Source: Gemmatimonadota bacterium
GTDB lineage: Bacteria; Gemmatimonadota; Gemmatimonadetes; Palauibacterales; Palauibacteraceae
DNA: 9,499 nucleotides
Direction: 5' to 3'
NCBI GenBank assembly: GCA_016649455.1
Contig: JAENXO010000063.1
Span: 1-9,499, forward strand
The stretch's first letter is position 1. Each line of letters begins with the position of its first letter. A program made the translations under genes and the position numbers. A model generated the notes under the pieces. That model was given only the letters and a program-made list of their open reading frames with translations, was not told the origin of the DNA and did not search any database. Shown piece by piece: positions 1 through 6,081 of this stretch.

Positions 1-609
1 CGTCAACAGCGCGATCACCAGGATTACCCCGACCACGCGGATCAATACGACCACGGTGAGCGCCACGAGCGTGAGGAGCAGCAGGAACAGCGCCCCGACA
101 GGAACGCCGATCACCCACGCGAACTCCTCGTCGAACGCGACCGCCCGCAGTCGCCGGAACAGGACGACAACCGTCCCGACGATCACGAGGTCGAGCCCGG
201 CGACGAGCGCGACGTAGCCCGGGCTGACCAGCAGGATGTTGCCGAACAGATATCCGAGCAGGTCGGGGGCCTGCCCGGGGGCCAGGGAGACGAACAGGAT
301 CCCGAGTGCCATGCCGACGGCCCATACCATCGCGATCAACGTGTCCATTCCCTGCCGCAGCCTGAGCTCGGCGACTCCAATACCGAGCGCCGACAGGACA
401 CCGAATCCGAGCGCCCCGAGCATCGGCTCGAAACCGAGCAGATACCCGAGCCCCACGCCTCCGAACGCCGAGTGAGACAGCCCGCCCGAGATCGAGGCGA
501 TCCGGCGGACGACGACGAGCGTACCCACGATTCCACAGGCGACGGCAGCGAGAACCCCGGCGGCCAGTGCCCGCTGGAAGAACGGATACGACAGCGCCTC
601 GCCGATCAC
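1..609 (-). CDS. Zinc/manganese-type ABC transporter permease (ABC-3 family), C-terminus cut by window edge
   Basis: This is the inner-membrane channel subunit of a high-affinity divalent metal importer (ZnuB/MntB/TroC class). The 203 visible residues are strongly hydrophobic with several membrane spans. They include the family stretch RRIASISGGLSHSAFGG (about residues 35-51), the conserved APDLLGYLFGN (114-124) and RVVGVILVIALLT at the cut end (191-203). Family members are usually about 260-290 residues, so roughly the last quarter lies beyond base 1. The start is GTG at 609. It overlaps the TGA of the upstream ATPase gene as GTGA, has GGAG seven bases before it, and an in-frame stop two codons upstream rules out a longer protein. 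Translational coupling to the ATPase is therefore likely. The metal (zinc versus manganese or iron) cannot be decided from the permease alone. Confidence 0.93.
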   Translation of the reverse strand, partial: MIGEALSYPFFQRALAAGVLAAVACGIVGTLVVVRRIASISGGLSHSAFGGVGLGYLLGFEPMLGALGFGVLSALGIGVAELRLRQGMDTLIAMVWAVGMALGILFVSLAPGQAPDLLGYLFGNILLVSPGYVALVAGLDLVIVGTVVVLFRRLRAVAFDEEFAWVIGVPVGALFLLLLTLVALTVVVLIRVVGVILVIALLT

Positions 610-1376
610 GCTTCATCTCCGTGCGACTCGAACACCCGGTGTGGCACGCCGTGAGCGACCAGGTCTACCGGACAGCCGTACGCAGCCTCGACCATCTCGG
701 GCGTCAGCTCCCGGGAATGGTGGTAGTGGAGCCGGACGTTGAGGCAGGCGATCGTCCGTACCGTCCGCGAGATGACTCCTATGTCATGCGACACCAGCAC
801 AATCGGAATCTCGTCCGCCAGACGATCGAGCAGTCCGTACACCGATCGCCCGATGTGCGTATCGAGACTCGCCGTCGGCTCATCCAGCAGGAGGACCTTC
901 GGCTCGGCTGCGAGCGCCCGGGCAATGAGAGCCCGCTGAAGCTGCCCGCCGGACAGGCGGCCCACGCGCACGTCTGCCACGTCGGACAGTTCGACCGTGT
1001 CCAGGGCCTGTCGCACCAGTTCCCGGTCCCGCGCGCGCGGCGTCCGGCGGGTGCGAGGCCCTAGCCGGCCCATGCCGACCATTTCGGCCACACTGATCGG
1101 AAAGTCAGTGTCGAAGCGGGCATATTGTGGCACGTAGCCGATCAGTCCCCGTGCTTCTCTCGGCGGCCGACCGAATACCCTGATTTCCCCCCGGTCAGGC
1201 TCGATCAGACCGAGCATCACCTTGAGCAGCGTCGTCTTCCCCCCGGCATTCGGACCGATGATCCCTAGAAAGTCGCCTTCTTCTATCGTGAGGTCGATCG
1301 CTTCGAGGGCCTCTGTCTCGCCAAACCTCACATCGATGCCGCGAATCTCGATTGCCGGCGAGCCGTTGGCATTCAC
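606..1376 (-). CDS. Metal ABC transporter ATP-binding protein (ZnuC-like)
   Basis: This cytoplasmic ATPase powers the metal importer by binding and hydrolysing ATP at the permease. All nucleotide-binding motifs are present in the 256-residue protein: Walker A GPNAGGKTT (41-49), Q-loop glutamine in YVPQ (84), signature LSGGQ (141-145), Walker B VLLLDEP (161-167) and the H-loop histidine in VSHD (197). The C-terminal tail is histidine-rich: HYHH at 217-220, then AHGVPH near 241-246. Such tails are common in zinc/manganese-class ATPases and may take part in metal sensing, which is inference. The start is GTG, overlapping the TGA of the binding-protein gene by four bases (GTGA). The same coupling recurs at its 3' end with the permease. 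Length is normal for the family. Confidence 0.95.
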   Translation of the reverse strand: MNANGSPAIEIRGIDVRFGETEALEAIDLTIEEGDFLGIIGPNAGGKTTLLKVMLGLIEPDRGEIRVFGRPPREARGLIGYVPQYARFDTDFPISVAEMVGMGRLGPRTRRTPRARDRELVRQALDTVELSDVADVRVGRLSGGQLQRALIARALAAEPKVLLLDEPTASLDTHIGRSVYGLLDRLADEIPIVLVSHDIGVISRTVRTIACLNVRLHYHHSRELTPEMVEAAYGCPVDLVAHGVPHRVFESHGDEA

Positions 1377-2251
1377 GGAGCCGTCGACTCCAGCACCGCC
1401 TCGGCAGTTTCACGCAGCGCCTCGAGTGGATCCCTGCGCAGCGGGTCGAGTGGCCTGATCCCGGCACCGATCTCGCGAGCCACCATGCGGGCGGCCTCCG
1501 TGCTGAATTGTGGCTGGACGAACACTGTGCGGATTCCGGCGGTCCGAGCACGATCGATCACCTCCGCGAGGCGGGCTGCCCCCCCGTCGCCACTGCCATG
1601 TGAGAGGATCGCGATCTGTTCGAGCTCGTACGCCCGCGCGAAGTACCCCCAGGCGGCATGCTGAGCCAGAAATGCCCTCCCGTGCGTGTCGGACAGTGAC
1701 GCACGAATCGAGTCGTCTGCCGCGGCGATCTCCCGCCGGAGCACCTCGAGCCGATCCCCGATTTCCGTTGCCCGCTCCGGGATCAGACCCACGAGCGCCG
1801 CCGCCGCCCGCTCCGAAACAGTGTGCAGACAATCCGGGTCGAGCCAGACGTGCGGATCGTCCTCCAGCCACGCACACCCGTCGGACAGCCGGACACGGTC
1901 AGCTCCAGTGCCTGCCAGCAGGCCGTCCAGCCAGTTCGACTCCCATCCGAAAGCCGGATGCCCGACCTCGAGCACGAGATCCGCCCGTTGAATCACGGCG
2001 AGCTGTTCCATGCCCGGCTCAAACGAATGTGGAGAGGCCCCCGGCGGGACCAGCACTCGCAACTCCGCGGCACCAGGAGGCAACAGTCGGTCCACGATTC
2101 CCGCGATCGGGAGAACCGACATCGCGACGACAGGCAGCTCGGCGGCATGCGTCGAGTCCCCTTCCCGACCGCAGTCAACCAGCAGCAGCGTGACGACCAC
2201 GCCCGACAGAACCAGCCAGTTGCCGTGAGACGATCGCTTCGTTGCAGTCAT
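1373..2251 (-). CDS. Metal ABC transporter substrate-binding protein (ZnuA/TroA-like, cluster A-I)
   Basis: This 292-residue exported protein captures a divalent metal in the periplasm and hands it to the ABC permease. The family's metal ligands appear in the expected order: H75 in PHSFEP, H134 in PHVWLDP, H198 in QHAAWGYF, and D269 in PLDPL near the C-terminus. An N-terminal hydrophobic segment (about 12-26) ends in LLVDC (Cys27). This resembles a lipobox but has Asp directly before Cys, which is not canonical, so either a lipoprotein or a cleaved secreted protein is possible. The long His/Asp-rich loop typical of ZnuA is absent; a short acidic GCAWLEDDPH replaces it. It is the first gene of the operon and overlaps the ATPase by four bases. 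The ribosome binding site is weak (TGGGG close to the ATG). Zinc is the likeliest substrate, but manganese is not excluded. Confidence 0.9.
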   Translation of the reverse strand: MTATKRSSHGNWLVLSGVVVTLLLVDCGREGDSTHAAELPVVAMSVLPIAGIVDRLLPPGAAELRVLVPPGASPHSFEPGMEQLAVIQRADLVLEVGHPAFGWESNWLDGLLAGTGADRVRLSDGCAWLEDDPHVWLDPDCLHTVSERAAAALVGLIPERATEIGDRLEVLRREIAAADDSIRASLSDTHGRAFLAQHAAWGYFARAYELEQIAILSHGSGDGGAARLAEVIDRARTAGIRTVFVQPQFSTEAARMVAREIGAGIRPLDPLRRDPLEALRETAEAVLESTAP

Positions 2252-2346
2252 ACCCCAATCTACGCCGGCGACCGAGCGCCTGCCGGCGGTGTCTGGTTGG
2301 CCGGAACCGCCTGGCGCAGAGCACCGGCCACGGAACCCTGATGTGC

Positions 2347-2381
2347 GAAGGGGAGACCCCGCAGAGCGGAGCCTCCCCTTC
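2347..2381 (-). terminator. Long GC-rich hairpin behind the cold-shock gene, probable terminator
   Basis: Outer arms GAAGGGGAG and CTCCCCTTC pair perfectly. The inner arms continue the stem to a three-base loop, giving about 16 pairs. In RNA copied from the minus strand the two imperfect inner positions become G-U wobbles, so the stem is unbroken. In plus-strand RNA they are A-C mismatches. This asymmetry, with the position 28 bases after the cold-shock stop, points to a terminator for that gene that also insulates the metal operon. There is no clear U-tract on the minus strand, which lowers certainty. Confidence 0.6.
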
Positions 2382-2408
2382 TGTATCGCAGACGTCCGAC
2401 CGGTAAGG

Positions 2409-2621
2409 TCAGACGATCTTCACGACGTTCTTGGCCTTGGGACCACGGCCTTCCTCTGCGAGGTCAAACTCGACCTGGTCGCCCTCCTCCAGCGTGCGGA
2501 AGCCCTCGGACTGGATTTCGGAAAAATGGACGAAGGCGTCACGCGCACCATCGTCGAACGACACGAATCCGAAACCCTTCTCGTTGTTGAACCACTTCAC
2601 GGTTCCCTGCAGACGCGACAT
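2409..2621 (-). CDS. Cold-shock domain protein (CspA family)
   Basis: This small single-stranded nucleic-acid-binding protein acts as an RNA chaperone in the cytoplasm. It has 70 residues, the normal CspA length, and forms one OB-fold domain. The start MSRLQGTVKWFNNEKGFGFV carries the conserved W10 and the RNP1 motif KGFGFV (15-20). RNP2 is seen as FVHFS (30-34), and the protein ends PKAKNVVKIV. A longer in-frame reading from 2831 exists, but family alignment fixes the start at the ATG at 2621. AGGAG lies ten bases upstream, a slightly long spacing. The gene stands alone, with a hairpin terminator behind it and a long leader region ahead. Long structured leaders are typical of cold-regulated csp genes, but whether this copy is cold-induced cannot be told. 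Confidence 0.96.
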   Translation of the reverse strand: MSRLQGTVKWFNNEKGFGFVSFDDGARDAFVHFSEIQSEGFRTLEEGDQVEFDLAEEGRGPKAKNVVKIV

Positions 2622-2769
2622 CGAAGTCCATCTCCTGCTTAGATCCTGAGAGCGGAACCCACCGACCGCATTCGCGATCCGATCGACCCCGTCCCCGCAC
2701 GCCGGCCAGCGGCCGACCGAAATGCCATGGGGGGCACACCGTGCGCTGGACGAACCCTCAAATAATGAG

Positions 2770-2788
2770 CCTCCGGACGTGCCGGAGG
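2770..2788 (-). promoter_or_regulatory. Short hairpin in the probable csp leader
   Basis: The arms CCTCCGG and CCGGAGG form a perfect seven-pair stem around a five-base loop, about 150 bases upstream of the cold-shock start codon. In the csp transcript direction it is followed by an AT-rich patch (CTCATTATTTGAG). It may be a leader structure or an attenuator-like element. The position is suggestive, but nothing else confirms a role. Confidence 0.3.
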
Positions 2789-2921
2789 TATGGTCGTCAC
2801 TCCCCTGAAGCCGACATGGCAATTCTGGCACGAGAAGATACCCGTTCGTCCCCGGAAGTCAACCACGGGACGCCAGATGCGTGATCCGGTGCTGAACGGG
2901 TGCCGCAGGCAGAAATGTCCA

Positions 2922-2961
2922 GCGCCCCCAACCGGAGACCGGAGTCACCGAATGGGGGCGC
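2922..2961. repeat. Nine-base inverted repeat (stem-loop)
   Basis: The arms GCGCCCCCA and TGGGGGCGC are exact reverse complements separated by 22 bases. The spacer carries the small direct repeat CCGGAG. There is no U-tract on the plus side; on the minus side a loose ATTTCTG follows. It could terminate minus-strand transcription toward the cold-shock gene or be a protein site. No adjacent gene makes one choice clear. Confidence 0.35.
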
Positions 2962-3124
2962 AGAGGACGCCCACTTCGATCAGGAGATAGGGCGAGCAAC
3001 CCGGAAACCCTGACGGCGCCAGCTCAACACCGTAACCAGATCACTCGATGATAGAACGCGCAGCAACTCGGATTCGTGACACGTCCGGCACTGTCCCGGA
3101 TACGACCAGTCCGACGTCACATAC

Positions 3125-3149
3125 TTGACACTCGATCCCGCATCGAGTG
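3125..3149 (+). promoter_or_regulatory. Consensus -35-like TTGACA overlapped by an operator-like inverted repeat
   Basis: TTGACA at 3125-3130 matches the sigma-70 -35 consensus and lies about 90 bases before the 54-aa gene. Overlapping its last two bases is a perfect inverted repeat, CACTCGAT (3129-3136), CCCGC loop, ATCGAGTG (3142-3149). A third copy of CACTCGAT is at 3042-3049. I cannot find a good -10 box at 16-18 bases; TAGCGA at 3154 is too far. The layout resembles a repressor site on a promoter, but this is inference. Confidence 0.25.
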
Positions 3150-3217
3150 AGCGTAGCGATGGAAATGCCTGATCGATTTCGTCTGCGGCCTACCCGGGGG
3201 GGTGAGGAGTGGAAGGT

Positions 3218-3382
3218 ATGAGTACGGGGACTGCACTGGCATTCAACATCCTGTCCGCCGAACTGATGGCAGTCGGAATCGGGCACCAGAGCGCACCGCT
3301 TATCCTGTGTGTCGTGAGCCTGGCCTGGATCCAGTCCGGCTACCGGGTGCGGCGGCTTCTCGAGCGGGTGCACGCCTGGTAA
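3218..3382 (+). CDS. Small hydrophobic protein of unknown function, 54 aa
   Basis: This ATG-to-TAA frame encodes 54 residues, starting MSTGTALAFNILSAELMAVG and ending RRLLERVHAW. Support for a real gene: a purine-rich ribosome binding site (GAGGAGTGGAAGG) just before the ATG, 43 of 54 sense codons ending in G or C as expected in this GC-rich genome, and an intrinsic terminator with a T-tract starting 27 bases after the stop. Residues about 13-38 are mostly hydrophobic (SAPLILCVVSLAWI near 25-38), followed by a basic tail, YRVRRLLERVHAW. This suggests a small inner-membrane protein with one or two short spans and a cytoplasmic C-terminus. I do not recognise the family and assign no function. 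It is alone between two other transcription units. Confidence 0.65.
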   Translation: MSTGTALAFNILSAELMAVGIGHQSAPLILCVVSLAWIQSGYRVRRLLERVHAW

Positions 3383-3408
3383 GTCCGGCTCGAGTCCGCT
3401 ATAACCGG

Positions 3409-3440
3409 AGGCCCCGCCCGAGATGGCGCGGCCTTTTCGT
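3409..3440 (+). terminator. Intrinsic terminator of the 54-aa gene
   Basis: The arms AGGCCCCGCC and GGCGCGGCCT pair with a single central mismatch around a six-base loop (CGAGAT). TTTTCGTT follows directly on the plus strand. The T-tract and the position just after the small gene fix the direction as plus. Confidence 0.75.
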
Positions 3441-3467
3441 TGCTTCAGGTTGACGGATTGAAGGCCG

Positions 3468-3496
3468 TTGACCATCCCTTGGCCTGAGGCTATCAA
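3468..3496 (+). promoter_or_regulatory. Candidate sigma-70 promoter for the TonB-domain gene
   Basis: TTGACC (3468-3473, five of six consensus bases) and TATCAA (3491-3496, four of six) are separated by exactly 17 bases. They lie between the preceding terminator and the TonB-domain gene, whose ATG is 71 bases downstream of the -10 box. Placement supports the call, but sequence matches of this quality arise by chance. Confidence 0.35.
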
Positions 3497-3567
3497 CTGG
3501 ATGACGCAGAGACTCTGCCGCCGGACACCCCTCCCGGTAGCTGTGACCGTACCCAATTGAGGAAGCC

Positions 3568-3969
3568 ATGCTCCGTATCGAGCTCCTCAATCCGCAATGG
3601 AACTTCTCATTCTCCTGCCCGCGCAAAGCGCGCTCGCGCAGGAACTCGATCCCGCCGACGAACGCAGAGGAGGTCGGTCAACTGCTGAACCGCTCCTACC
3701 CATCGGGCTACCGCGACATAGGGCTCGACGTGACCACAGTGCTGTGGGTCTTCGTGACAACCGACGGAACAGTCGGAGCCTCTCAGGTGCTCAAGACGAG
3801 TGGCTATGACGTGTTCGACGGTGCGGCCATGCGGGTCGCCGGGAAGATGGGGTATTCACCAGCTCAGCTGGGTGACGAGCCGGTGGCAGTCTGGGTCAAT
3901 CAGGCAATCCACTTCAAGTCGGCCGAAGCCGGACAGCTCCTGGATGCACCGGCCGGAGGACACGGATAA
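3568..3969 (+). CDS. Stand-alone TonB C-terminal domain protein (energy transducer TonB family), unusual N-terminus
   Basis: The 133-residue product is almost entirely a TonB C-terminal domain. Residues about 40-116 show the family pattern: EEVGQLLNRSYPSGYRDIGL, then VLWVFVTTDGTVGASQVLKTSG, then FDGAAMRVAGKMGYSPAQLG and PVAVWVNQAIHFK. In full TonB proteins this domain contacts outer-membrane receptors. Here the inner-membrane anchor and proline-rich spacer are missing. The first 35 or so residues are basic and no signal peptide is visible, although such short TonB-domain proteins are normally exported. The ATG at 3568 has a good ribosome binding site (GAGG, five bases away). In the +2 frame from 3597 a signal-like MELLILLPAQSALAQ is readable, raising the possibility of a frameshift. 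Codon third positions, however, favour the annotated frame throughout. It converges on the glycosyltransferase gene with an 18-base gap. Confidence 0.8.
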   Translation: MLRIELLNPQWNFSFSCPRKARSRRNSIPPTNAEEVGQLLNRSYPSGYRDIGLDVTTVLWVFVTTDGTVGASQVLKTSGYDVFDGAAMRVAGKMGYSPAQLGDEPVAVWVNQAIHFKSAEAGQLLDAPAGGHG

Positions 3970-3987
3970 GCCGATGGATGAAAGCCG

Positions 3988-4824
3988 CTAGGCGGGATCG
4001 TCCAGGACCACACACTCTGCGATAGTCTCGCGGAGTCCGGACACGGCCTCGACTGGCGAACGCTCCTGCTCGAGGTACAGAAGATCCTCGTTCGTCCGGA
4101 TGAAGTTGCTCTGGTGATGCAGGTGGAACAGGACTCCCCTGCCGCGCAGCGCCTTCGACCTGACACCGGCGGCGGCCAGTCGAGCCTCGAGTTCGGAGTC
4201 TTCGTATCCCCAGCCCTCGAAGGCGTTGTTGAAGCCGTTGATCCGCACCAGGTCGGTCATCCAGACTGCGGCGTTGCACCCGGCCAGACTCCGGGGCCTG
4301 CTGCTCATCAGGTCGGCGATCGGTCGTGGCGGACGGACGCCGCACCAGGCGTGTCGAAGCTGCCCCCTGGCCTCTCCCGCCACGAGGCGGATCGGATTTT
4401 CGTACTCGAACGGATTCAGTTCCCCGAGGAGGATAGCATTGCTGACTTCCTCGCCGAGCATGACCCGCCGTCCACACACGTACCTGCCCGGTTCGGCCCA
4501 CTCCAGGTGATCGCGCACGAAATGGCGTGACGGAATGCAGTCTCCGTCGGATAGGAGCAGGTAGTCCGCGGATGATGTCGCTACCGCCCTATTGAGAATC
4601 CGACACTTGCGGAAGCCGCGGTCCTCCTGCCACATATGCCGAATGCGTAACCCGCGGTCCGCGAACTCAGAGGCAATCCGCTCCACGCCGGGGCCAGATC
4701 CATCGTCTGCCAGCACAATGGAGAAATCAGTTTCGACCTGGCGGAGATACCCTTCGAGGACCTCGCGGAGCTCGCGCTCGGCCCTGTAGACCGACAGGAT
4801 GACCTCCAACCGGCGTGGCTTCAT
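3988..4824 (-). CDS. Family 2 glycosyltransferase with C-terminal galactosyltransferase-type domain
   Basis: This is a predicted GT-A-fold enzyme that moves a sugar from a nucleotide-sugar donor to a glycan or lipid acceptor in the cytoplasm, probably for surface polysaccharide. The N-terminal half shows LEVILSVYRAERELREVLEG and the nucleotide-binding ADDGSG (39-44), then the metal-binding DxD in LSDGDC (91-96). The C-terminal half carries AGCNAAVWMTD (181-191), GWGYEDSEL (204-212) and FHLHHQ (233-238). This matches the catalytic Glyco_transf_7C-type region found in chondroitin-synthase-like and related GT2 enzymes. The 278-residue length is complete for a single-domain enzyme, and no membrane span is seen. 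GGGAG lies eight to nine bases before the ATG. It is not in a polysaccharide cluster, so donor and acceptor are unknown. Confidence 0.92.
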   Translation of the reverse strand: MKPRRLEVILSVYRAERELREVLEGYLRQVETDFSIVLADDGSGPGVERIASEFADRGLRIRHMWQEDRGFRKCRILNRAVATSSADYLLLSDGDCIPSRHFVRDHLEWAEPGRYVCGRRVMLGEEVSNAILLGELNPFEYENPIRLVAGEARGQLRHAWCGVRPPRPIADLMSSRPRSLAGCNAAVWMTDLVRINGFNNAFEGWGYEDSELEARLAAAGVRSKALRGRGVLFHLHHQSNFIRTNEDLLYLEQERSPVEAVSGLRETIAECVVLDDPA

Positions 4825-4883
4825 GTCTGCGCTCCCGACTGTTACAAAATGCGACGGGTGCCCCTCCGTGAGTCCTCAATAAC

Positions 4884-4907
4884 ACTGCGATAGTTAGCTA
4901 TCGCAGT
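4884..4907 (-). terminator. Perfect hairpin downstream of tRNA-Leu, probable terminator
   Basis: The arms ACTGCGATAG and CTATCGCAGT form ten uninterrupted pairs around a four-base loop. It begins 11 bases after the 3' end of the tRNA and, on the minus strand, is followed by GTTATTGAG, a weak T-rich tail. The location fits a terminator for the tRNA transcript, which would also keep it from reading into the glycosyltransferase gene. Confidence 0.6.
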
Positions 4908-4917
4908 CAGGCGGAGA

Positions 4918-5001
4918 TGCCGGAGGAGGGACTCGAACCCTCAAGGGATTGCTCCCACCGGATTTTGAGTCCGGCGCGTCTGCCAGTTCCGCCACTCCGG
5001 C
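4918..5001 (-). tRNA. tRNA-Leu (anticodon CAA, reads UUG)
   Basis: The 84-base minus-strand sequence folds as a class II tRNA. The acceptor arms GCCGGAG and CTCCGGC are perfect, with A as discriminator base. The anticodon stem CCGGA/TCCGG encloses loop CTCAAAA, giving anticodon CAA at 4967-4965. A long variable arm (GGGA GCAA TCCC) marks leucine tRNAs, and the T arm is GAGGG-TTCGAGT-CCCTC. The D arm TGGCGGAACTGGCAGACGC is standard for tRNA-Leu. The 3' CCA is not encoded, so it must be added after transcription. Confidence 0.97.
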
Positions 5002-5073
5002 GTGGCCGTTCAACTGCTTCTCGCTCTTTGCGCTTGCTTCCGAGGCCATTCCCACAGCCGCAGTCACACTATA

Positions 5074-6081
5074 TCAACCGTTAAGGAGAGGCGATACCTC
5101 TTTCCCGAGTAGTCCAATCGATTTCACGAGATTCTCATGCGGTATGCCGAAGTCCATTTGAAATGTAATTCTCGAAATTCCACCAAGCGCCTTGCTGTGT
5201 CGAAGTATCTTGGCAGCTATCTCTTCAGGACCTCCTACAAGAAACGCCCCATCTGGCCCATTCTGGGCATCGAATCCAGCTCTTGTTACCGGAGCATATC
5301 CTCGTTCCTTGCCAATCCGTGTAAATACCTCTGCATAGCCGGGATAGTACTGGTCAACGGCCTCTTCCCTGCTACTGGCAACGAAGCCCAACGAGTGCAA
5401 TCCGACTTTGAGCTGATCCGGTGAATGACCGGCTTGTTCTCCGGCTTGTCTGTATAGATCAACCAGGGGCCTGAACCGTCGTGTCTCACCACCTATTACA
5501 GCCACCATGAGCGGCAGACCAAGCTGCCCCGCCCGCACGAATGAGGCAGGTGTGCCACCAACTCCCAGCCAGATGGGGAAGGGACGTTGTACAGGGCGAG
5601 GGTAGATGGCCTGATTGTTCAGCGAAGGCCGAAACTTGCCGGACCAGGTTACCGACTCATTATCCCGGATTCGCAAGAGCAGGTTGAGCTTCTCAGAAAA
5701 CAGCCTGTCGTAATCCTTCAGGTCATACCCGAATAGCGGAAATGAGTCGACGAACGAACCTCGGCCTGCCACGATTTCCGCCCTGCCATGTGAAATCAGA
5801 TCCAGCGTCGCGAAGTTCTGAAACACTCTTACGGGATCGGCAGCACTCAGCACTGTTACTGCGCTGGTCAAACGAATGCGCTGCGTGCGTGCTGCAGCCG
5901 CTGCGAGAATTATCGCCGGTGCAGAATCCAGAAACTCCTTTCGGTGGTGCTCTCCAATGCCAAATACATCCAGACCAACTGTATCCGCCAACTCCATTCT
6001 CTCCAGGAGTTCGTCGAGCACCTGTGAGTCATCGACTTGCCGTTCTGGAGCAGCAGCAAAACTATCAATTCCTACTTCCAT
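5074..6081 (-). CDS. LLM class flavin-dependent oxidoreductase (luciferase-like monooxygenase superfamily)
   Basis: This predicted cytoplasmic FMN- or F420-dependent oxidoreductase has the TIM-barrel fold of bacterial luciferase. The substrate cannot be inferred. The 335 residues are full length. Recognisable segments are ELADTVGLDVFGIGEHHR (30-47), SAPAIILAAAAARTQRIRL (53-71), AEIVAGRGSFVDSFPLFGYD (101-120), PFPIWLGVGGTP and a C-terminal GGPEEIAAKILRH. The pattern resembles the LLM subgroup typified by structure 2I7G (from memory). GGAAGGTGG just before the ATG is a good ribosome binding site. The gene is compositionally odd: a sampled 120-base stretch (5161-5280) is about 50% GC, against visibly richer neighbours, with many A/T-ending codons. 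With the adjacent tRNA this suggests acquisition by transfer. No partner flavin reductase gene is beside it. Confidence 0.93.
   Translation of the reverse strand: MEVGIDSFAAAPERQVDDSQVLDELLERMELADTVGLDVFGIGEHHRKEFLDSAPAIILAAAAARTQRIRLTSAVTVLSAADPVRVFQNFATLDLISHGRAEIVAGRGSFVDSFPLFGYDLKDYDRLFSEKLNLLLRIRDNESVTWSGKFRPSLNNQAIYPRPVQRPFPIWLGVGGTPASFVRAGQLGLPLMVAVIGGETRRFRPLVDLYRQAGEQAGHSPDQLKVGLHSLGFVASSREEAVDQYYPGYAEVFTRIGKERGYAPVTRAGFDAQNGPDGAFLVGGPEEIAAKILRHSKALGGISRITFQMDFGIPHENLVKSIGLLGKEVSPLLNG

Larger units (their letters stand above)
2622..3217. other. Gene-poor region upstream of the cold-shock gene, with inverted repeats and one doubtful leader ORF
   Basis: No confident gene lies in these roughly 600 bases. 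On the minus strand a 75-codon reading frame (GTG at 2866, stop at 2639) ends 17 bases before the cold-shock start. It contains FSCQNCHVGFRG, a CxxC pair, but the rest is arginine-rich and looks non-coding. I see it as doubtful and possibly just the csp 5' leader. The stretch also holds three inverted repeats, listed separately (2770-2788, 2922-2961, 3129-3149). Part of it may be the csp promoter and untranslated leader; I could not place convincing -35/-10 boxes. Confidence 0.5.

Noticed and set aside
567..1064. 165-codon plus-strand frame over the ATPase gene
   Set aside because: It is antisense to a clear ABC ATPase, is arginine-rich and has no recognisable domain; long antisense frames are common in GC-rich DNA.
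1510..2193. 227-codon plus-strand frame over the metal-binding protein gene
   Set aside because: The product is low-complexity Arg/Pro/Ala typical of a shadow frame, and the opposite strand encodes a well-supported binding protein.
2252..2346. Zur- or Fur-type operator before the metal operon
   Set aside because: Only a loose GGCGGT/ACCGCC inverted repeat is present; nothing resembles the known AT-rich palindromes of these regulators.
3041..3556. 171-codon minus-strand frame across the gene-poor region
   Set aside because: It runs antisense through the 54-aa gene and its terminator, has no good ribosome binding site noted and shows no family motif.
3914..4501. 195-codon minus-strand frame inside the glycosyltransferase gene
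   Set aside because: It is an out-of-frame reading of a gene with intact catalytic motifs; the composition is Arg/Gly-rich.
4918..5073. Possible integration site at the tRNA-Leu 3' end
   Set aside because: No second copy of the tRNA 3' sequence, no integrase and no phage-like gene were seen. The only match, a nine-base TGCCGGAGG at 2780, is short enough to be chance.
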